A program made the position numbers and the translations under genes. Positions 7,558-16,019 of a stretch of DNA of 64,000 bases are shown piece by piece. The notes under the pieces were generated by a model. It searched no databases. It was not told the DNA's origin and was given only the letters and a program-made list of their open reading frames with translations. The first letter of the stretch is position 1; each line of letters begins with the position of its first letter. The stretch lies in assembly GCA_964511075.1 (NCBI GenBank), contig CAZEDM010000011.1, forward strand, positions 1 to 64,000. The letters run 5' to 3'. The stretch is from CAZEDM01 sp964511075. GTDB taxonomy: Bacteria; Zixibacteria; MSB-5A5; RBG-16-43-9.

Positions 7558-8406
7558 ATGATGGAACTATTGGAGTTAGAAGAGAGAATAGAAAAGTGCA
7601 GGAGGATACTCTCCGATCATCCGGATTCCCAGATATTTGCCGCTCTGGCAGAGGCTTACAGAAAAAAAGGAGAGCTGGACAAGGCTTTTGAGGCCTGTCG
7701 AGGTGGTCTCAAAAATCATCCGGATTACGGCGCAGGCCATCTGATTATGGCCAAGGTAAATTTTGACAGAGAGATGTATTCCGAGGCGGAGAAAGAGCTT
7801 CTCTTAGCCATAAAGTTGGACGGCAGGACCAGAGTAACTGAGCAGCTCTTGGTCCAGATAATGATAAAGAAAGGTGAGTTCAAAGAGGCGAAAAGCATTC
7901 TGGAGAAGCTTCTCTCAACGGACAAAAAGAATTTAACCCTGAAATCGCTATTGGAGGAGATTCAGAAAGGCTTAAAGGAGCAAAAGAAAAGAGGAGTTAT
8001 TTTAAAGCCGATAGACACCTTCTCCCCGGAGGAAGAGAAGCCGCAGCCGGTCGAGAAAAATCTGCCTTATTCCGAGGCACTTTTCTCTCTGACTTCCTTA
8101 CCCAACCTGATGGGGGCATTGATAGTGGGCGAGGACGGCTTGGTAAGGGAAAACAGGTTGAAAATCGATTTAGACCAGGAAAGTTCAGGTGCGATAACCG
8201 CGGAGCTTTTCCGGGAGATAACCGCAGGATTGCCCAAGATAGACTATGGGGAGCTGCAGCAGTTCCTGCTGGAGACAGACGAATTCATATTCTGGACAAT
8301 GAAATTAAAAAAATATATTCTGTTGCTGATATGCAGGGGAGAAGCCAATCTGGGTTATCTGAAGATTCGAGTTGAACAGATATTAGCTCGTTTAATAGAA
8401 GAATAA
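7558..8406 (+). CDS. TPR protein with C-terminal roadblock/LC7-like domain
   Basis: Residues 1-140 form about three tetratricopeptide repeats (PDSQIFAALAEAYRKKGELDKAFEACRGGL and two following units; note the A..Y..G..D.A spacing). After a charged linker (about 140-170), residues 178-280 resemble a roadblock/LC7 fold (LPNLMGALIVGEDGLV, then an amphipathic helix and an ILLLICRGEANLGYLKIR strand pair). Roadblock domains dimerise and bind small Ras-like GTPases. The gene lies upstream of the MglA-type GTPase at 9663, its likely partner. The 97-bp gap upstream holds no clear promoter. Confidence 0.7.
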   Translation: MMELLELEERIEKCRRILSDHPDSQIFAALAEAYRKKGELDKAFEACRGGLKNHPDYGAGHLIMAKVNFDREMYSEAEKELLLAIKLDGRTRVTEQLLVQIMIKKGEFKEAKSILEKLLSTDKKNLTLKSLLEEIQKGLKEQKKRGVILKPIDTFSPEEEKPQPVEKNLPYSEALFSLTSLPNLMGALIVGEDGLVRENRLKIDLDQESSGAITAELFREITAGLPKIDYGELQQFLLETDEFIFWTMKLKKYILLLICRGEANLGYLKIRVEQILARLIEE

Positions 8407-8425
8407 AATACTAAAAGGATTCGAG

Positions 8426-9304
8426 ATGGACAAGGATAATAATTTTAAGGAATATCGACAATTCTTCATATTGTCCGCCTTCCTGGCGGTCTTTCCACTT
8501 ATCTTTTTCCCCAAGGGCCTGGGGACGAGGATTGATCCTTTGCTCCTTTTTCCCGGTGAGTTCGTCTGGTATCTTCTGGTTTATTTTCTGGTTTTTCCTT
8601 TTCTCTCCTTCTCCTTCATACTGTTATATTCTTTTTCCACTCTCCTCCTGAGAATTCTAATCGGTGCAGTCTTCGGTGTTCTGATCTCCCTGATGTTCTC
8701 CTATAATCTGCTTCTGTCCCTGAAGCTGGGAATGGCGAGCTACCTCCCCTCTATTCTTTTACAGGTGCTGTTGCTGCCGTTCGTTTTCAAATTCTCCCTG
8801 GGAGAGAAAATTTACAAACTGGAGAGGGAAAAGAGAATTGAGGCGACCAAGCCACTTCCCGAGGTAAAGGAGGAATCGATTCCCCTCCACCCTAAGGCCG
8901 AGGCCCAGGAGAGCAGTCTGGAGAACGCGCTGAGCTATCTTAAGGAGTATTCCGGAGTGGAAGGAGCATTTCTGGTAGACTCTGAGGGATTGATCGTGGG
9001 AGAGGAAAGAGAGGAAGGGCTGGACGGGGAAAAGATCGCTCCTCTGGCTTTAAACCTGGAGGAGATGAACTCCGAGTTTTTGCGAAAACTGGGAGAAGTA
9101 AAAATAGATCGTATTCAACTCTTCACCCCTCAGAAGTGGATTAACCTGAATCGGGTTTTGAACTTCATACTGATAACCATAGCCAGTCGCAACACTGATG
9201 AATTATTGAATATCCGAATTATAAAATCAGCTGAGATGCTCAAAAGATTCTTAAAAGAAAGATATGGAAAACTCCAGGGAATAGAGGAGGATAGAAATGT
9301 ATGA
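8426..9304 (+). CDS. Membrane-anchored roadblock/LC7 protein
   Basis: The first 130 residues contain about four hydrophobic helices, starting FFILSAFLAVFPLIFFP. A charged linker follows. Residues 175-285 form a roadblock/LC7 domain (YSGVEGAFLVDSEGLIVGEE, KIAPLALNLEEM, then an ILITIASRNTDELLNIRIIK strand-helix). The arrangement would place a GTPase-binding surface on the cytoplasmic face of the inner membrane. It overlaps the following MglB-like gene by 8 bases, indicating coupled translation. Function is inferred from domain and neighbours. Confidence 0.72.
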   Translation: MDKDNNFKEYRQFFILSAFLAVFPLIFFPKGLGTRIDPLLLFPGEFVWYLLVYFLVFPFLSFSFILLYSFSTLLLRILIGAVFGVLISLMFSYNLLLSLKLGMASYLPSILLQVLLLPFVFKFSLGEKIYKLEREKRIEATKPLPEVKEESIPLHPKAEAQESSLENALSYLKEYSGVEGAFLVDSEGLIVGEEREEGLDGEKIAPLALNLEEMNSEFLRKLGEVKIDRIQLFTPQKWINLNRVLNFILITIASRNTDELLNIRIIKSAEMLKRFLKERYGKLQGIEEDRNV

Positions 9305-9641
9305 GATCCTAGAAGAGCTCAACAAAACCAGCGGTATCAGCGGAAGCATGCTGGTGGGGAATGATGGGATAATCATAGCTGCTGATATGGATACCCGTTT
9401 TCAGGATGAGGCCGTGGGAGCAATGGCTGCATCGATTGTCAGCACTGTACAGAAATCTTTGGAGAAATTGAGCTCCATTCCTCTCAAGCAGATGACGATC
9501 GAAGCCGAGAAGGGAAAGCTCTTTTTGACGGATGTGGGCTTTGGCATATTGGTGGTTACGGCTGAGCCTAACGTTAATATCGGGTTGATCCGTCTGGAGA
9601 TCAGAAATGCGGCTTCCAAAATCAGAGAACGGAATTTCTAG
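9297..9641 (+). CDS. MglB-like roadblock/LC7 domain protein
   Basis: This 114-residue single-domain protein fits roadblock/LC7 throughout: ISGSMLVGNDGIIIAADMD, GAMAASIVSTVQKSLEKL, GKLFLTDVGFGILVVTA and a final IGLIRLEIRNAASKIRE helix. It has the size and layout of MglB, the homodimeric GTPase-activating partner of MglA. A strong GGAGG site precedes the ATG. The MglA-type GTPase begins 21 bases downstream, so the two form an MglB-MglA pair. Confidence 0.85.
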   Translation: MYEILEELNKTSGISGSMLVGNDGIIIAADMDTRFQDEAVGAMAASIVSTVQKSLEKLSSIPLKQMTIEAEKGKLFLTDVGFGILVVTAEPNVNIGLIRLEIRNAASKIRERNF

Positions 9642-9662
9642 AATCAAAAAACTTAACAGAAT

Positions 9663-10904
9663 ATGGTCTCTATCAACTATGCTTTCAGGGAGATCTGCTG
9701 TAAGATAGTTTATTATGGACCGGGGTTGAGTGGTAAGACCACCAACCTTATTTACATACATAAAAAGGCTCCTCCTCAGACCAAAGGGGAGTTGATTTCC
9801 CTGGCAACCGATGCCGATCGGACGCTTTATTTTGACTTTTTGCCTCTGGATATAGGAAAGGTTCAGGGGTTCACGACCAAGTTCCAGCTGTACACGGTGC
9901 CGGGCCAGGTCTATTACAATGCTACCCGCAAGCTGGTCTTGAGAGGAGTGGATGGCTTGATCTTCGTAGCTGATACGCAAGCTGCCAAGATGGAGGAGAA
10001 TATAGAAAGTATGCATAATCTGGTGGAGAACCTGGAGGAATACGGATATAACCTGGATGAGCTTCCCATGATAATGCAGTATAATAAAAGGGACTTGGAT
10101 GAGGTATCCAGTATCGAGGAACTGGAGAGGATTCTGAACCCCAGAGGATTGCCCTATTTTGAGGCAGTGGCTGTAACAGGCGTAGGGGTTTTCGATACGC
10201 TTAAGGCAATCAGCAAAATGGTACTGGATAAAGCCAGAGGCAAATCAGAGCCTGAGGAGAAGAAGGAATTAGTTGCGGCGGCTGTCCAGTCCGAGGTTCC
10301 TGCCTCGGCTTCAGTCAAAAAAGAAGAGCCTGGGCTCAAGCCTGTCCCCGAGCTTGTCATGGCGATAAGGGAGCCGATTGCAGCAGAGACAGAGAAGAAA
10401 TTTGAAAGGTCTGAGTCCGTGGACGAAGTTAAAAAAGTAGAGAGAGTAGAGGAAAAGAAAAAGGCGGAAGAAAGAGAAACGGTAAGACAAATAAAACCCG
10501 CGGAGAGAATAGAGAAAACCGAGGAAACAGAAATAGCCAGAGAGGAAAAGGCAGAAGAAAGAGAAATGGTAAGACAGATAAGACCCGCGGAGAAAATAGA
10601 GAAGGTAGAGAAAACCAAGGAAGCAGAAATAGTGAGAGAAGAAAAGAAAGAAGAGAGAATAGAGAAGATCGAGAAAGAAGAGATCATAGTTCAAAGTCAG
10701 GTTGGAGTTATAAGGGAAAGCAAGGAATCCAAAGAAGTTTTAGCGGAAAAGGTCTTTGAGCAACCGGTTGAGGAGAAAAAAGAAACCCAGCCGCTTATAC
10801 AGAAGAAAGTAGTCGTTTCTCCAATGTTAAAACAGAAAAGATCAAAGTCCACCTGGGGCAGATTCTTATGGAGATGGTTGGAAAAAATTACTGGCAGGAG
10901 GTAA
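9663..10904 (+). CDS. MglA-type small GTPase with long charged C-terminal tail
   Basis: Residues 1-196 are an MglA-family Ras-like GTPase: P-loop GPGLSGKTT (19-27), TVPGQ in place of the usual DxxG (78-82), and NKRD (141-144). In other bacteria MglA sets the cell pole at which type IV pili or gliding motors work. Residues 200-413 are an extra tail, absent from standard MglA (about 195 residues). It is rich in Glu, Lys and Arg and contains an imperfect tandem repeat of 29 and 32 residues (DNA 10464-10550 and 10551-10646). The last residues, WGRFLWRWLEKITGRR, could form a basic aromatic amphipathic helix that touches membrane. Four roadblock proteins and PilB are immediate neighbours. Confidence 0.88.
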   Translation: MVSINYAFREICCKIVYYGPGLSGKTTNLIYIHKKAPPQTKGELISLATDADRTLYFDFLPLDIGKVQGFTTKFQLYTVPGQVYYNATRKLVLRGVDGLIFVADTQAAKMEENIESMHNLVENLEEYGYNLDELPMIMQYNKRDLDEVSSIEELERILNPRGLPYFEAVAVTGVGVFDTLKAISKMVLDKARGKSEPEEKKELVAAAVQSEVPASASVKKEEPGLKPVPELVMAIREPIAAETEKKFERSESVDEVKKVERVEEKKKAEERETVRQIKPAERIEKTEETEIAREEKAEEREMVRQIRPAEKIEKVEKTKEAEIVREEKKEERIEKIEKEEIIVQSQVGVIRESKESKEVLAEKVFEQPVEEKKETQPLIQKKVVVSPMLKQKRSKSTWGRFLWRWLEKITGRR

Positions 10905-10907
10905 AAA

Positions 10908-11402
10908 TTGAAGGAAGACAGCTTGATTATCTATGAGGACGAGATCGAGAAGATCGATCGCACTTTGATCAAGTTGATCAAAGGATCTGAAGCTAAATGT
11001 GCCCTCCTGGTAGATAAAGACGGGCATCTGATAACCCGTCAGGGGTTCACCCACTCCCTTGACACCACTGCTCTGGCCGCTCTACTGGCAGGCAGCTTCG
11101 CCTCTACCCGGGAGATAGCTCGTCTGGTAGGGGAACCGGAATTTTCTGTTCTTTTCCACCAGGGGAAAAGGGATCACATTCATATCACCCTGGTGGGGGA
11201 ACGGTCGATTCTGGTGGTCATCTTTGACGACCGTACCACCATAGGCATGGTCAGGCTCTATGCCAAGGAATGCGGAGAGGAGTTAGTCAATATTCTGAGT
11301 CAGGCTAACACAGGGAAAAAGGAGAGCCAGCAGGGTATCGATGCCGAGTTTACCGCATCAGCAGAGGACCGGCTGAACGATATCTTTAAAGAAGAGGGTT
11401 AA
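10908..11402 (+). CDS. Second MglB-like roadblock/LC7 domain protein
   Basis: This 164-residue protein has a roadblock/LC7 domain over residues 10-128 (IKGSEAKCALLVDKDGHLITRQG, ALAALLAGSFASTREIARL, a central HIHITLVGERSILVVIFDD strand pair, and IGMVRLYAKECGEEL). A short polar tail follows. It starts at TTG, supported by an AGGAGG site six bases upstream, and begins four bases after the GTPase stop. Having roadblock proteins on both sides of the GTPase suggests hetero-oligomeric or separate activator and effector roles. Confidence 0.8.
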   Translation: MKEDSLIIYEDEIEKIDRTLIKLIKGSEAKCALLVDKDGHLITRQGFTHSLDTTALAALLAGSFASTREIARLVGEPEFSVLFHQGKRDHIHITLVGERSILVVIFDDRTTIGMVRLYAKECGEELVNILSQANTGKKESQQGIDAEFTASAEDRLNDIFKEEG

Positions 11403-11459
11403 ATCAGCCTTAGCTTCGCCATTTTCCTTTAAACGGAACAGTAGGATAAGGTAAGAGCA

Positions 11460-13154
11460 ATGTCAGTGGAATTGGGGGAAATGCTGGTCAAGGCTGGTAA
11501 GATCAGCCGTGAACAGCTGGAGAAAGCTTTAGACTTAGAGAAAAAAGGGGAGAGCAAGCTAGGGCAGATCCTGCTGAAGATGGGGGCGATTCAGGATGAG
11601 GATGAGCTCTCCGAGTTTATTGGCAGACAGCTTAACATAGGAGCTCTAAGGCTCTCAGACATTGAGCTTAACCCCGAGGTGGTCAAGCTTATCCCCCCGG
11701 ATATCGCCAGGAAGTTCAACGTCATCGCAGTAAGTAAATTAGGCCGCACTTTAGTTGTAGCCATCTCCGATCCCAGCAATATTTATGTGTTGGACGCAGT
11801 CAAGTTCATCACCGGCTGCTCCATTCAGCCGGTAATCAGCCCGGAAAAAGCGATCCAGAAAGCCATCGATGCCTATTATAAGGAAAGCTCCGGGATTGAT
11901 GAAATCCTGAAGGGATTGAAAGATGAGGACTTAGAGCTGGTCGAGGCCGTAGAGGAAATCCCCACGGAACAGGACCTGGCTTCGGCAGTTCAGGATAAGC
12001 CTTTAGTCAAATTGGTGGATGGGATTATCTCCGACGCTATCAAGAGAGGTGCATCTGATATTCATATCGAAAGCTACGAGAAGAGGATCAGAGTAAGATA
12101 CCGTATCGATGGTAACCTGCAGGAGATGTCACCCTTACCCTTTAAATACAGAGCCGCAATTGTCTCCAGGGTAAAGATCATGGCTGACCTGGATATCTCA
12201 GAGAGAAGGCTTCCCCAGGATGGTAGAATCAAAGTTAAAGTAGGGGAAAGGACCGTGGACATTCGAGTCTCAGTCCTGCCGACCATTTTCGGAGAGAAAG
12301 TGGTTATGCGTATCCTGGACCCTCGCAGTTTGATGGTGGACCTGACCAAGCTGGGTTTTCCAGAAAGAGGGCTGCAGCAGTTCTCTGAAGCAATCAGGTT
12401 ACCCTACGGGATGATCCTGGTAACCGGACCTACTGGCAGTGGTAAGACTACCACCCTCTATTCTGCCCTTAAACAGATTAATGATCCGGATATAAATATC
12501 ATGACCGCTGAGGACCCGGTGGAGTTCAATTTTGATGGTATAAATCAGGTACAGATCAAAAGCGACATAGGTTTAACCTTTGCCGCTTCCTTGAGGTCTT
12601 TTCTTCGTCAGGATCCGGATGTGATCATGGTGGGAGAGATAAGGGATGGAGAGACAGCCGATATAGCCATTCGAGCCGCCTTAACCGGGCACCTGGTTTT
12701 CTCTACAGTGCATACCAACGATGCGACCAGCACCATCAACAGACTGGTGGATATAGGAGTGCCCGGATATTTGGTAGCTTCGGCTATTAGACTGATTATG
12801 GCTCAGAGGATGGTGAGGAAAATCTGCAATTACTGTAAGGAGGAAGCCAAGGTAAATCCGGAGACCCTCTCCAGACTGGGAATTCCGGAAAATGAGATCG
12901 AGGGTTTCAAGGTTTATCAGGGAAGGGGCTGTCAGGAGTGTAACAATACCGGGTTTTCAGGCAGAACCGGCCTGTTTGAGATTCTGCCTATGACTCCGGA
13001 TATCGAGAAGATGATCCTGGCAGGAAAGTCCAGTCAGGATATTAAAGAATATGCGGTTTCGTCAGGGATGTTAACCTTAAGAACTGCCGGTATTGAAAAA
13101 GTAAAAAAAGGAATCACCACAATCGAAGAGGTTATAGCGGAGACTACGGTTTAA
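11460..13154 (+). CDS. pilB: Type IV pilus assembly ATPase PilB (GspE family)
   Basis: This 564-residue protein has an N-terminal MshEN/T2SSE-N domain (1-150) and the secretion ATPase core. Walker A is GPTGSGKTT (323-331), followed by the aspartate box (AEDPVEFNFDG), the HTND histidine box and RAALTGHLVFSTVHTN. A C-terminal tetracysteine zinc site (CNYC ... CQEC) is typical of PilB/GspE assembly ATPases rather than PilT. It powers pilus extension at the inner membrane. The other pilus genes (pilT, pilC, pilS-like) are 10 kb away on the opposite strand. Its location directly after the MglA cluster suggests that this GTPase system positions or switches the pilus motor. Confidence 0.93.
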   Translation: MSVELGEMLVKAGKISREQLEKALDLEKKGESKLGQILLKMGAIQDEDELSEFIGRQLNIGALRLSDIELNPEVVKLIPPDIARKFNVIAVSKLGRTLVVAISDPSNIYVLDAVKFITGCSIQPVISPEKAIQKAIDAYYKESSGIDEILKGLKDEDLELVEAVEEIPTEQDLASAVQDKPLVKLVDGIISDAIKRGASDIHIESYEKRIRVRYRIDGNLQEMSPLPFKYRAAIVSRVKIMADLDISERRLPQDGRIKVKVGERTVDIRVSVLPTIFGEKVVMRILDPRSLMVDLTKLGFPERGLQQFSEAIRLPYGMILVTGPTGSGKTTTLYSALKQINDPDINIMTAEDPVEFNFDGINQVQIKSDIGLTFAASLRSFLRQDPDVIMVGEIRDGETADIAIRAALTGHLVFSTVHTNDATSTINRLVDIGVPGYLVASAIRLIMAQRMVRKICNYCKEEAKVNPETLSRLGIPENEIEGFKVYQGRGCQECNNTGFSGRTGLFEILPMTPDIEKMILAGKSSQDIKEYAVSSGMLTLRTAGIEKVKKGITTIEEVIAETTV

Positions 13155-13187
13155 GAGAAATGGAAGATGAAAGATAAAAGATAAAAA

Positions 13188-13230
13188 CCTCACCTTAATC
13201 CTCTCCTATAGGAGAGGGTTAGGGAGGGAT
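13188..13230. repeat. CCTCTCC/GGAGAGG palindrome (family B)
   Basis: Extended arms CCTCACCTTAATCCTCTCC and GGAGAGGGTTAGGGAGG flank a TATA loop. This is the longest copy of the family in the window. It lies between the convergent pilB and atpD genes, where it may also stop transcription. Confidence 0.75.
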
Positions 13231-13244
13231 CAACTTAAGTTTTT

Positions 13245-13270
13245 TGTAGCGTCAGGGTTTATCCCTGACG
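13245..13270 (+). repeat. GTAG-type REP palindrome
   Basis: GTAG is followed by CGTCAGGG / CCCTGACG arms around a TTTAT loop. The next bases are TTTTTATTT, so this copy could also serve as the intrinsic terminator of pilB. Confidence 0.75.
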
Positions 13271-13285
13271 TTTTTATTTATCATT

Positions 13286-13312
13286 TGTAGGGACAGAACA
13301 TTGTTCTGTCCT
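13286..13312 (+). repeat. GTAG-type REP palindrome
   Basis: TGTAGG is followed by GACAGAACA / TGTTCTGTC arms and closing bases CTA. It lies 16 bases after the previous copy in the same orientation but has a different arm sequence. Confidence 0.75.
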
Positions 13313-13459
13313 AAAATAATAATTACTTCTCCTTGACTCTCTTCTTAGAAAGAAAAAAGTAAGATAGAAGAAGGAAAATGAAAAATATAATGCCCCATAC
13401 TAAGGTCGGGCGTTATGATCACTTTAGGAGCTTGATTTATCGAACTGGAAGTAAAATGG

Positions 13460-13492
13460 CCTCACCCTATCCCACTCCTTTTAGGAGAGGGT
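13460..13492. repeat. CCTCTCC/GGAGAGG palindrome (family B), diverged
   Basis: CCTCACCCTATCCCACTCC and GGAGAGGGT form the arms. It abuts the atpD stop codon. The space between this and the previous palindrome (13313-13459) holds no gene; in particular no atpC-like frame is seen. Confidence 0.6.
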
Positions 13493-13497
13493 AAAAA

Positions 13498-14913
13498 CTA
13501 ATAAGCCCTTAATCCTTTCTTTATCTCCTCTGCTTTCTGATAAACCTCATCGATTCCCCCCACCATATAGAAAGCCTGCTCCGGCAGGGAATCTAATTCT
13601 CCCTGAATTATTTTCTTGAAACCTTTGACTGTATCATCTAACTTAACATACCTGCCTTCGGTTCCGGTGAAAGCCTCTGCCACGAAAAAAGGCTGGGATA
13701 GAAATCTCTGTATCCTTCTGGCACGGGCAACGATCACCTTATCCTCCTCAGAGAGCTCGTCCATTCCCAGTATGGCGATGATATCCTGCAGGTCCTTGTA
13801 TCTCTGGAGAATCTTCTGCACTTCCCTGGCAATTTCATAATGTTCCTGGCCCACCACATTAGGGTCCAGGATACGTGAGGTTGAGGCTAAGGGGTCGACC
13901 GCAGGATACAGACCCAACTCGGTAAGCTGTCTGGATAATACCGTGGTAGCATCCAGATGAGAGAAGGCAGTGGCTGGAGCCGGGTCTGTCAAATCATCTG
14001 CCGGCACATAGATTGCCTGGACAGAAGTTATGGAGCCGGATTTGGTAGAGGTTATTCTCTCCTGCAGGTCACCCATCTCAGTTCCCAGGGTGGGCTGATA
14101 ACCCACGGCAGAGGGCATTCTGCCTAAGAGGGCTGAAACCTCGGAGCCCGCTTGGACGAATCTGAAGATATTGTCTATAAACAGCAGTATGTCTCTGTTC
14201 TCCTCATCCCTGAAATATTCCGCCATGGTAACACCGGCTAAACCCACCCTTAACCTGGCACCTGGTGGCTCATTCATCTGGCCAAAGACCAAAACCGTCT
14301 TGGAGATCACGCCCGATTCCTTCATCTCCAGCCACAGGTCGTTTCCTTCCCTGGTTCTCTCCCCCACCCCGCAGAAGACTGAATATCCTCCATGCTCCTT
14401 GGCTATATTTCGAATAAGCTCCATCACGATCACCGTTTTTCCTACACCTGCCCCGCCAAATAGCCCCACCTTTCCTCCCCTGGCATAAGGCTCCAGAAGG
14501 TCGATCACCTTTATGCCGGTCTCAAAAACAGCTACCCTGGTATCCAGCTCCTCAAAAGAAGGTGGGTCCTTGTGTATGGGATATCTTTTACCCTCATCCT
14601 GCAGCGGACCTAATTCGTCAATCGGTTTTCCCAGGAGGTTGAAGATTCGGCCCAGGGTTCTCTCACCTACAGGCACGGATATAGGTCCCCCGGTGTCAAC
14701 TGCCTGCATCCCCCGAACCAGGCCATCAGTTGAGGCTAAGGCGATACAGCGAACCAGGTCATCACCGATATGCATCGACACCTCGACCGTCAGGTCGATG
14801 TTCCTTTTTTCATCCACTATTCTTAAGGCGTTCAAGATATTGGGCAGCTTATCTGAGGGGAACTGGATGTCCACCGTAGGTCCGATTATCTGTTTGATTA
14901 TACCAACGCTCAT
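13498..14913 (-). CDS. atpD: F1Fo ATP synthase subunit beta
   Basis: This 471-residue protein is full length. It has P-loop GGAGVGKT (153-160), the catalytic GERTREGND segment, the DELSEEDK (DELSEED) switch helix and the ALLGRMPSAVGYQPTL region. It is the catalytic nucleotide-binding subunit of the F1 head. It is the last gene of the minus-strand atp operon and is not followed by atpC, which normally sits here. A 142-bp spacer holding a GGAG-type repeat separates it from atpG. Confidence 0.98.
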   Translation of the reverse strand: MSVGIIKQIIGPTVDIQFPSDKLPNILNALRIVDEKRNIDLTVEVSMHIGDDLVRCIALASTDGLVRGMQAVDTGGPISVPVGERTLGRIFNLLGKPIDELGPLQDEGKRYPIHKDPPSFEELDTRVAVFETGIKVIDLLEPYARGGKVGLFGGAGVGKTVIVMELIRNIAKEHGGYSVFCGVGERTREGNDLWLEMKESGVISKTVLVFGQMNEPPGARLRVGLAGVTMAEYFRDEENRDILLFIDNIFRFVQAGSEVSALLGRMPSAVGYQPTLGTEMGDLQERITSTKSGSITSVQAIYVPADDLTDPAPATAFSHLDATTVLSRQLTELGLYPAVDPLASTSRILDPNVVGQEHYEIAREVQKILQRYKDLQDIIAILGMDELSEEDKVIVARARRIQRFLSQPFFVAEAFTGTEGRYVKLDDTVKGFKKIIQGELDSLPEQAFYMVGGIDEVYQKAEEIKKGLRAY

Positions 14914-14949
14914 CTTCCCTTTTACTCCTTATCTTAAAAATTTGCTTTA

Positions 14950-15024
14950 CTGGAGTGTAAAGCCATCAAGGTCTTGAGACTTTAGCTTTACTGCTGTTTA
15001 GCAAACCTAAAAGTTTGCACTCCA
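14950..15024. repeat. GGAG-type paired palindrome (family C) between atpG and atpD
   Basis: The outer ends are CTGGAGTG and CACTCCAG. Inside are two hairpins: GTAAAGC ... GCTTTAC (with a TCAAG/CTTGA core) and GCAAAC / GTTTGC. Each outer end places GGAG at the foot of one hairpin, so this is a head-to-head pair of GGAG-type REPs. The same two hairpins occur in swapped order at 54407-54490. It lies inside the atp operon transcript. Confidence 0.75.
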
Positions 15025-15055
15025 GAATTTCCAACAAAATTTCACCAAAACCTCT

Positions 15056-15910
15056 CTATTTCAACGCCTCCACTCCACTGGCGATCTCCACCATCTCCTT
15101 GGTTATGGCTGTTTGACGGGCTTTGTTTCTCAAAAGTGTCAGCTGGTTGATCATCTCCTCCGCGTTTATGGTGGCTGCTCCCATGGCGATCATACGCGAG
15201 CCGTGTTCTGAGGCAAAAGCCTCAGACAAAGCCATCTGCACGCGGTTAATGCAGTACCTGGGCAGGAGGTCCTCAAAGAGCTTCTCCGGGGTAGGTTCAA
15301 ACAGGTACTCCAGATAGCCACCTTTTGTATCTTCCGGTTTTTCAATGTTCAGAAATTTCTCCAGGGTTGTCCGGTAGGAGGTGGTGGAGATGAATCGGGT
15401 GTAAAGAAAGTATATCTCGTCCAGCTCTCCGGATAAGAAGAGATCGACCAGATTAGAGCTGATCTCCTTAACCTTCGAAAGCTCTAATTTGCCCCCCAGG
15501 TCCAGATACTTCTCTTTTATCTCCCAGTTTTTTTTCCTGTAGAAGAAAAATCCCTTTTTGCCTATCAGGATTAACTTGATTTTGTCTTTGGGTTCCTGAT
15601 TTAAGAACTCCTCAGCTTTTCTGAATATGTTGACATTATAGGAGCCGCAGAGTCCTCTGTCCGAGGTTACAACAACTAAACCTTTGGATTTGACATCTCT
15701 TTTCTCGAATAGAGGGTGAGATAACATAGTAGAGGCAGTGGACAGGTTCTCCAGTATGGTCTGCATTTTGTCCGCATATGGTCTGGAGGAAACCAGCTTC
15801 GTCTGTGCTTTACGCAGCTTGGCGGCAGAAACCAACTCCATAGCCTTGGTAAGCTGCATGGTGCTTGAAACCGTCCTGATCCTGCGCCTTAAAATCTTCA
15901 AAGATTCCAT
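15056..15910 (-). CDS. atpG: F1Fo ATP synthase subunit gamma
   Basis: This 284-residue protein has the conserved N-terminus (ILRRRIRTVSSTMQLTKAMELVSAAKLRKAQ), the VVTSDRGLCGSYN segment and the terminal SEAFASEHGSRMIAMGAATINAEEM ... ITKEMVEIASG helix. It forms the rotating shaft that links the Fo ring to the F1 head. It is separated from atpA by a 216-bp spacer with repeats, unusually long for an atp operon. Confidence 0.97.
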   Translation of the reverse strand: MESLKILRRRIRTVSSTMQLTKAMELVSAAKLRKAQTKLVSSRPYADKMQTILENLSTASTMLSHPLFEKRDVKSKGLVVVTSDRGLCGSYNVNIFRKAEEFLNQEPKDKIKLILIGKKGFFFYRKKNWEIKEKYLDLGGKLELSKVKEISSNLVDLFLSGELDEIYFLYTRFISTTSYRTTLEKFLNIEKPEDTKGGYLEYLFEPTPEKLFEDLLPRYCINRVQMALSEAFASEHGSRMIAMGAATINAEEMINQLTLLRNKARQTAITKEMVEIASGVEALK

Positions 15911-15937
15911 ATTTAAATTCTATAAATCGAACAATTC

Positions 15938-16008
15938 AAGAGTGTAAAACCTCAAGGCCTTAAAACTTCAGCTTTTCCTTTTTGGTAAACCTTAAGGTTA
16001 ACTCTCCA
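15938..16008. repeat. GGAG-type paired palindrome (family C), decayed copy between atpA and atpG
   Basis: The ends AGAGTGTAAAAC and GTTAACTCTC, with internal GGTAAACCTTAAGGTTAAC, follow the layout of the copy at 14950 with many substitutions. It appears to be an older insertion of the same family inside the atp operon. Confidence 0.5.
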
Positions 16009-16019
16009 ACTCTTCTTTC

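Noticed and set aside
10154..10694. Long minus-strand frames rich in Ser/Phe/Leu opposite the MglA tail
   Set aside because: They are the reverse of a low-complexity Glu/Lys coding repeat, which often leaves open antisense frames.
13245..13312. CRISPR-like repetition
   Set aside because: The palindromes differ in arm sequence, have no constant spacer length and occur singly or in pairs at many sites. No cas genes are present.
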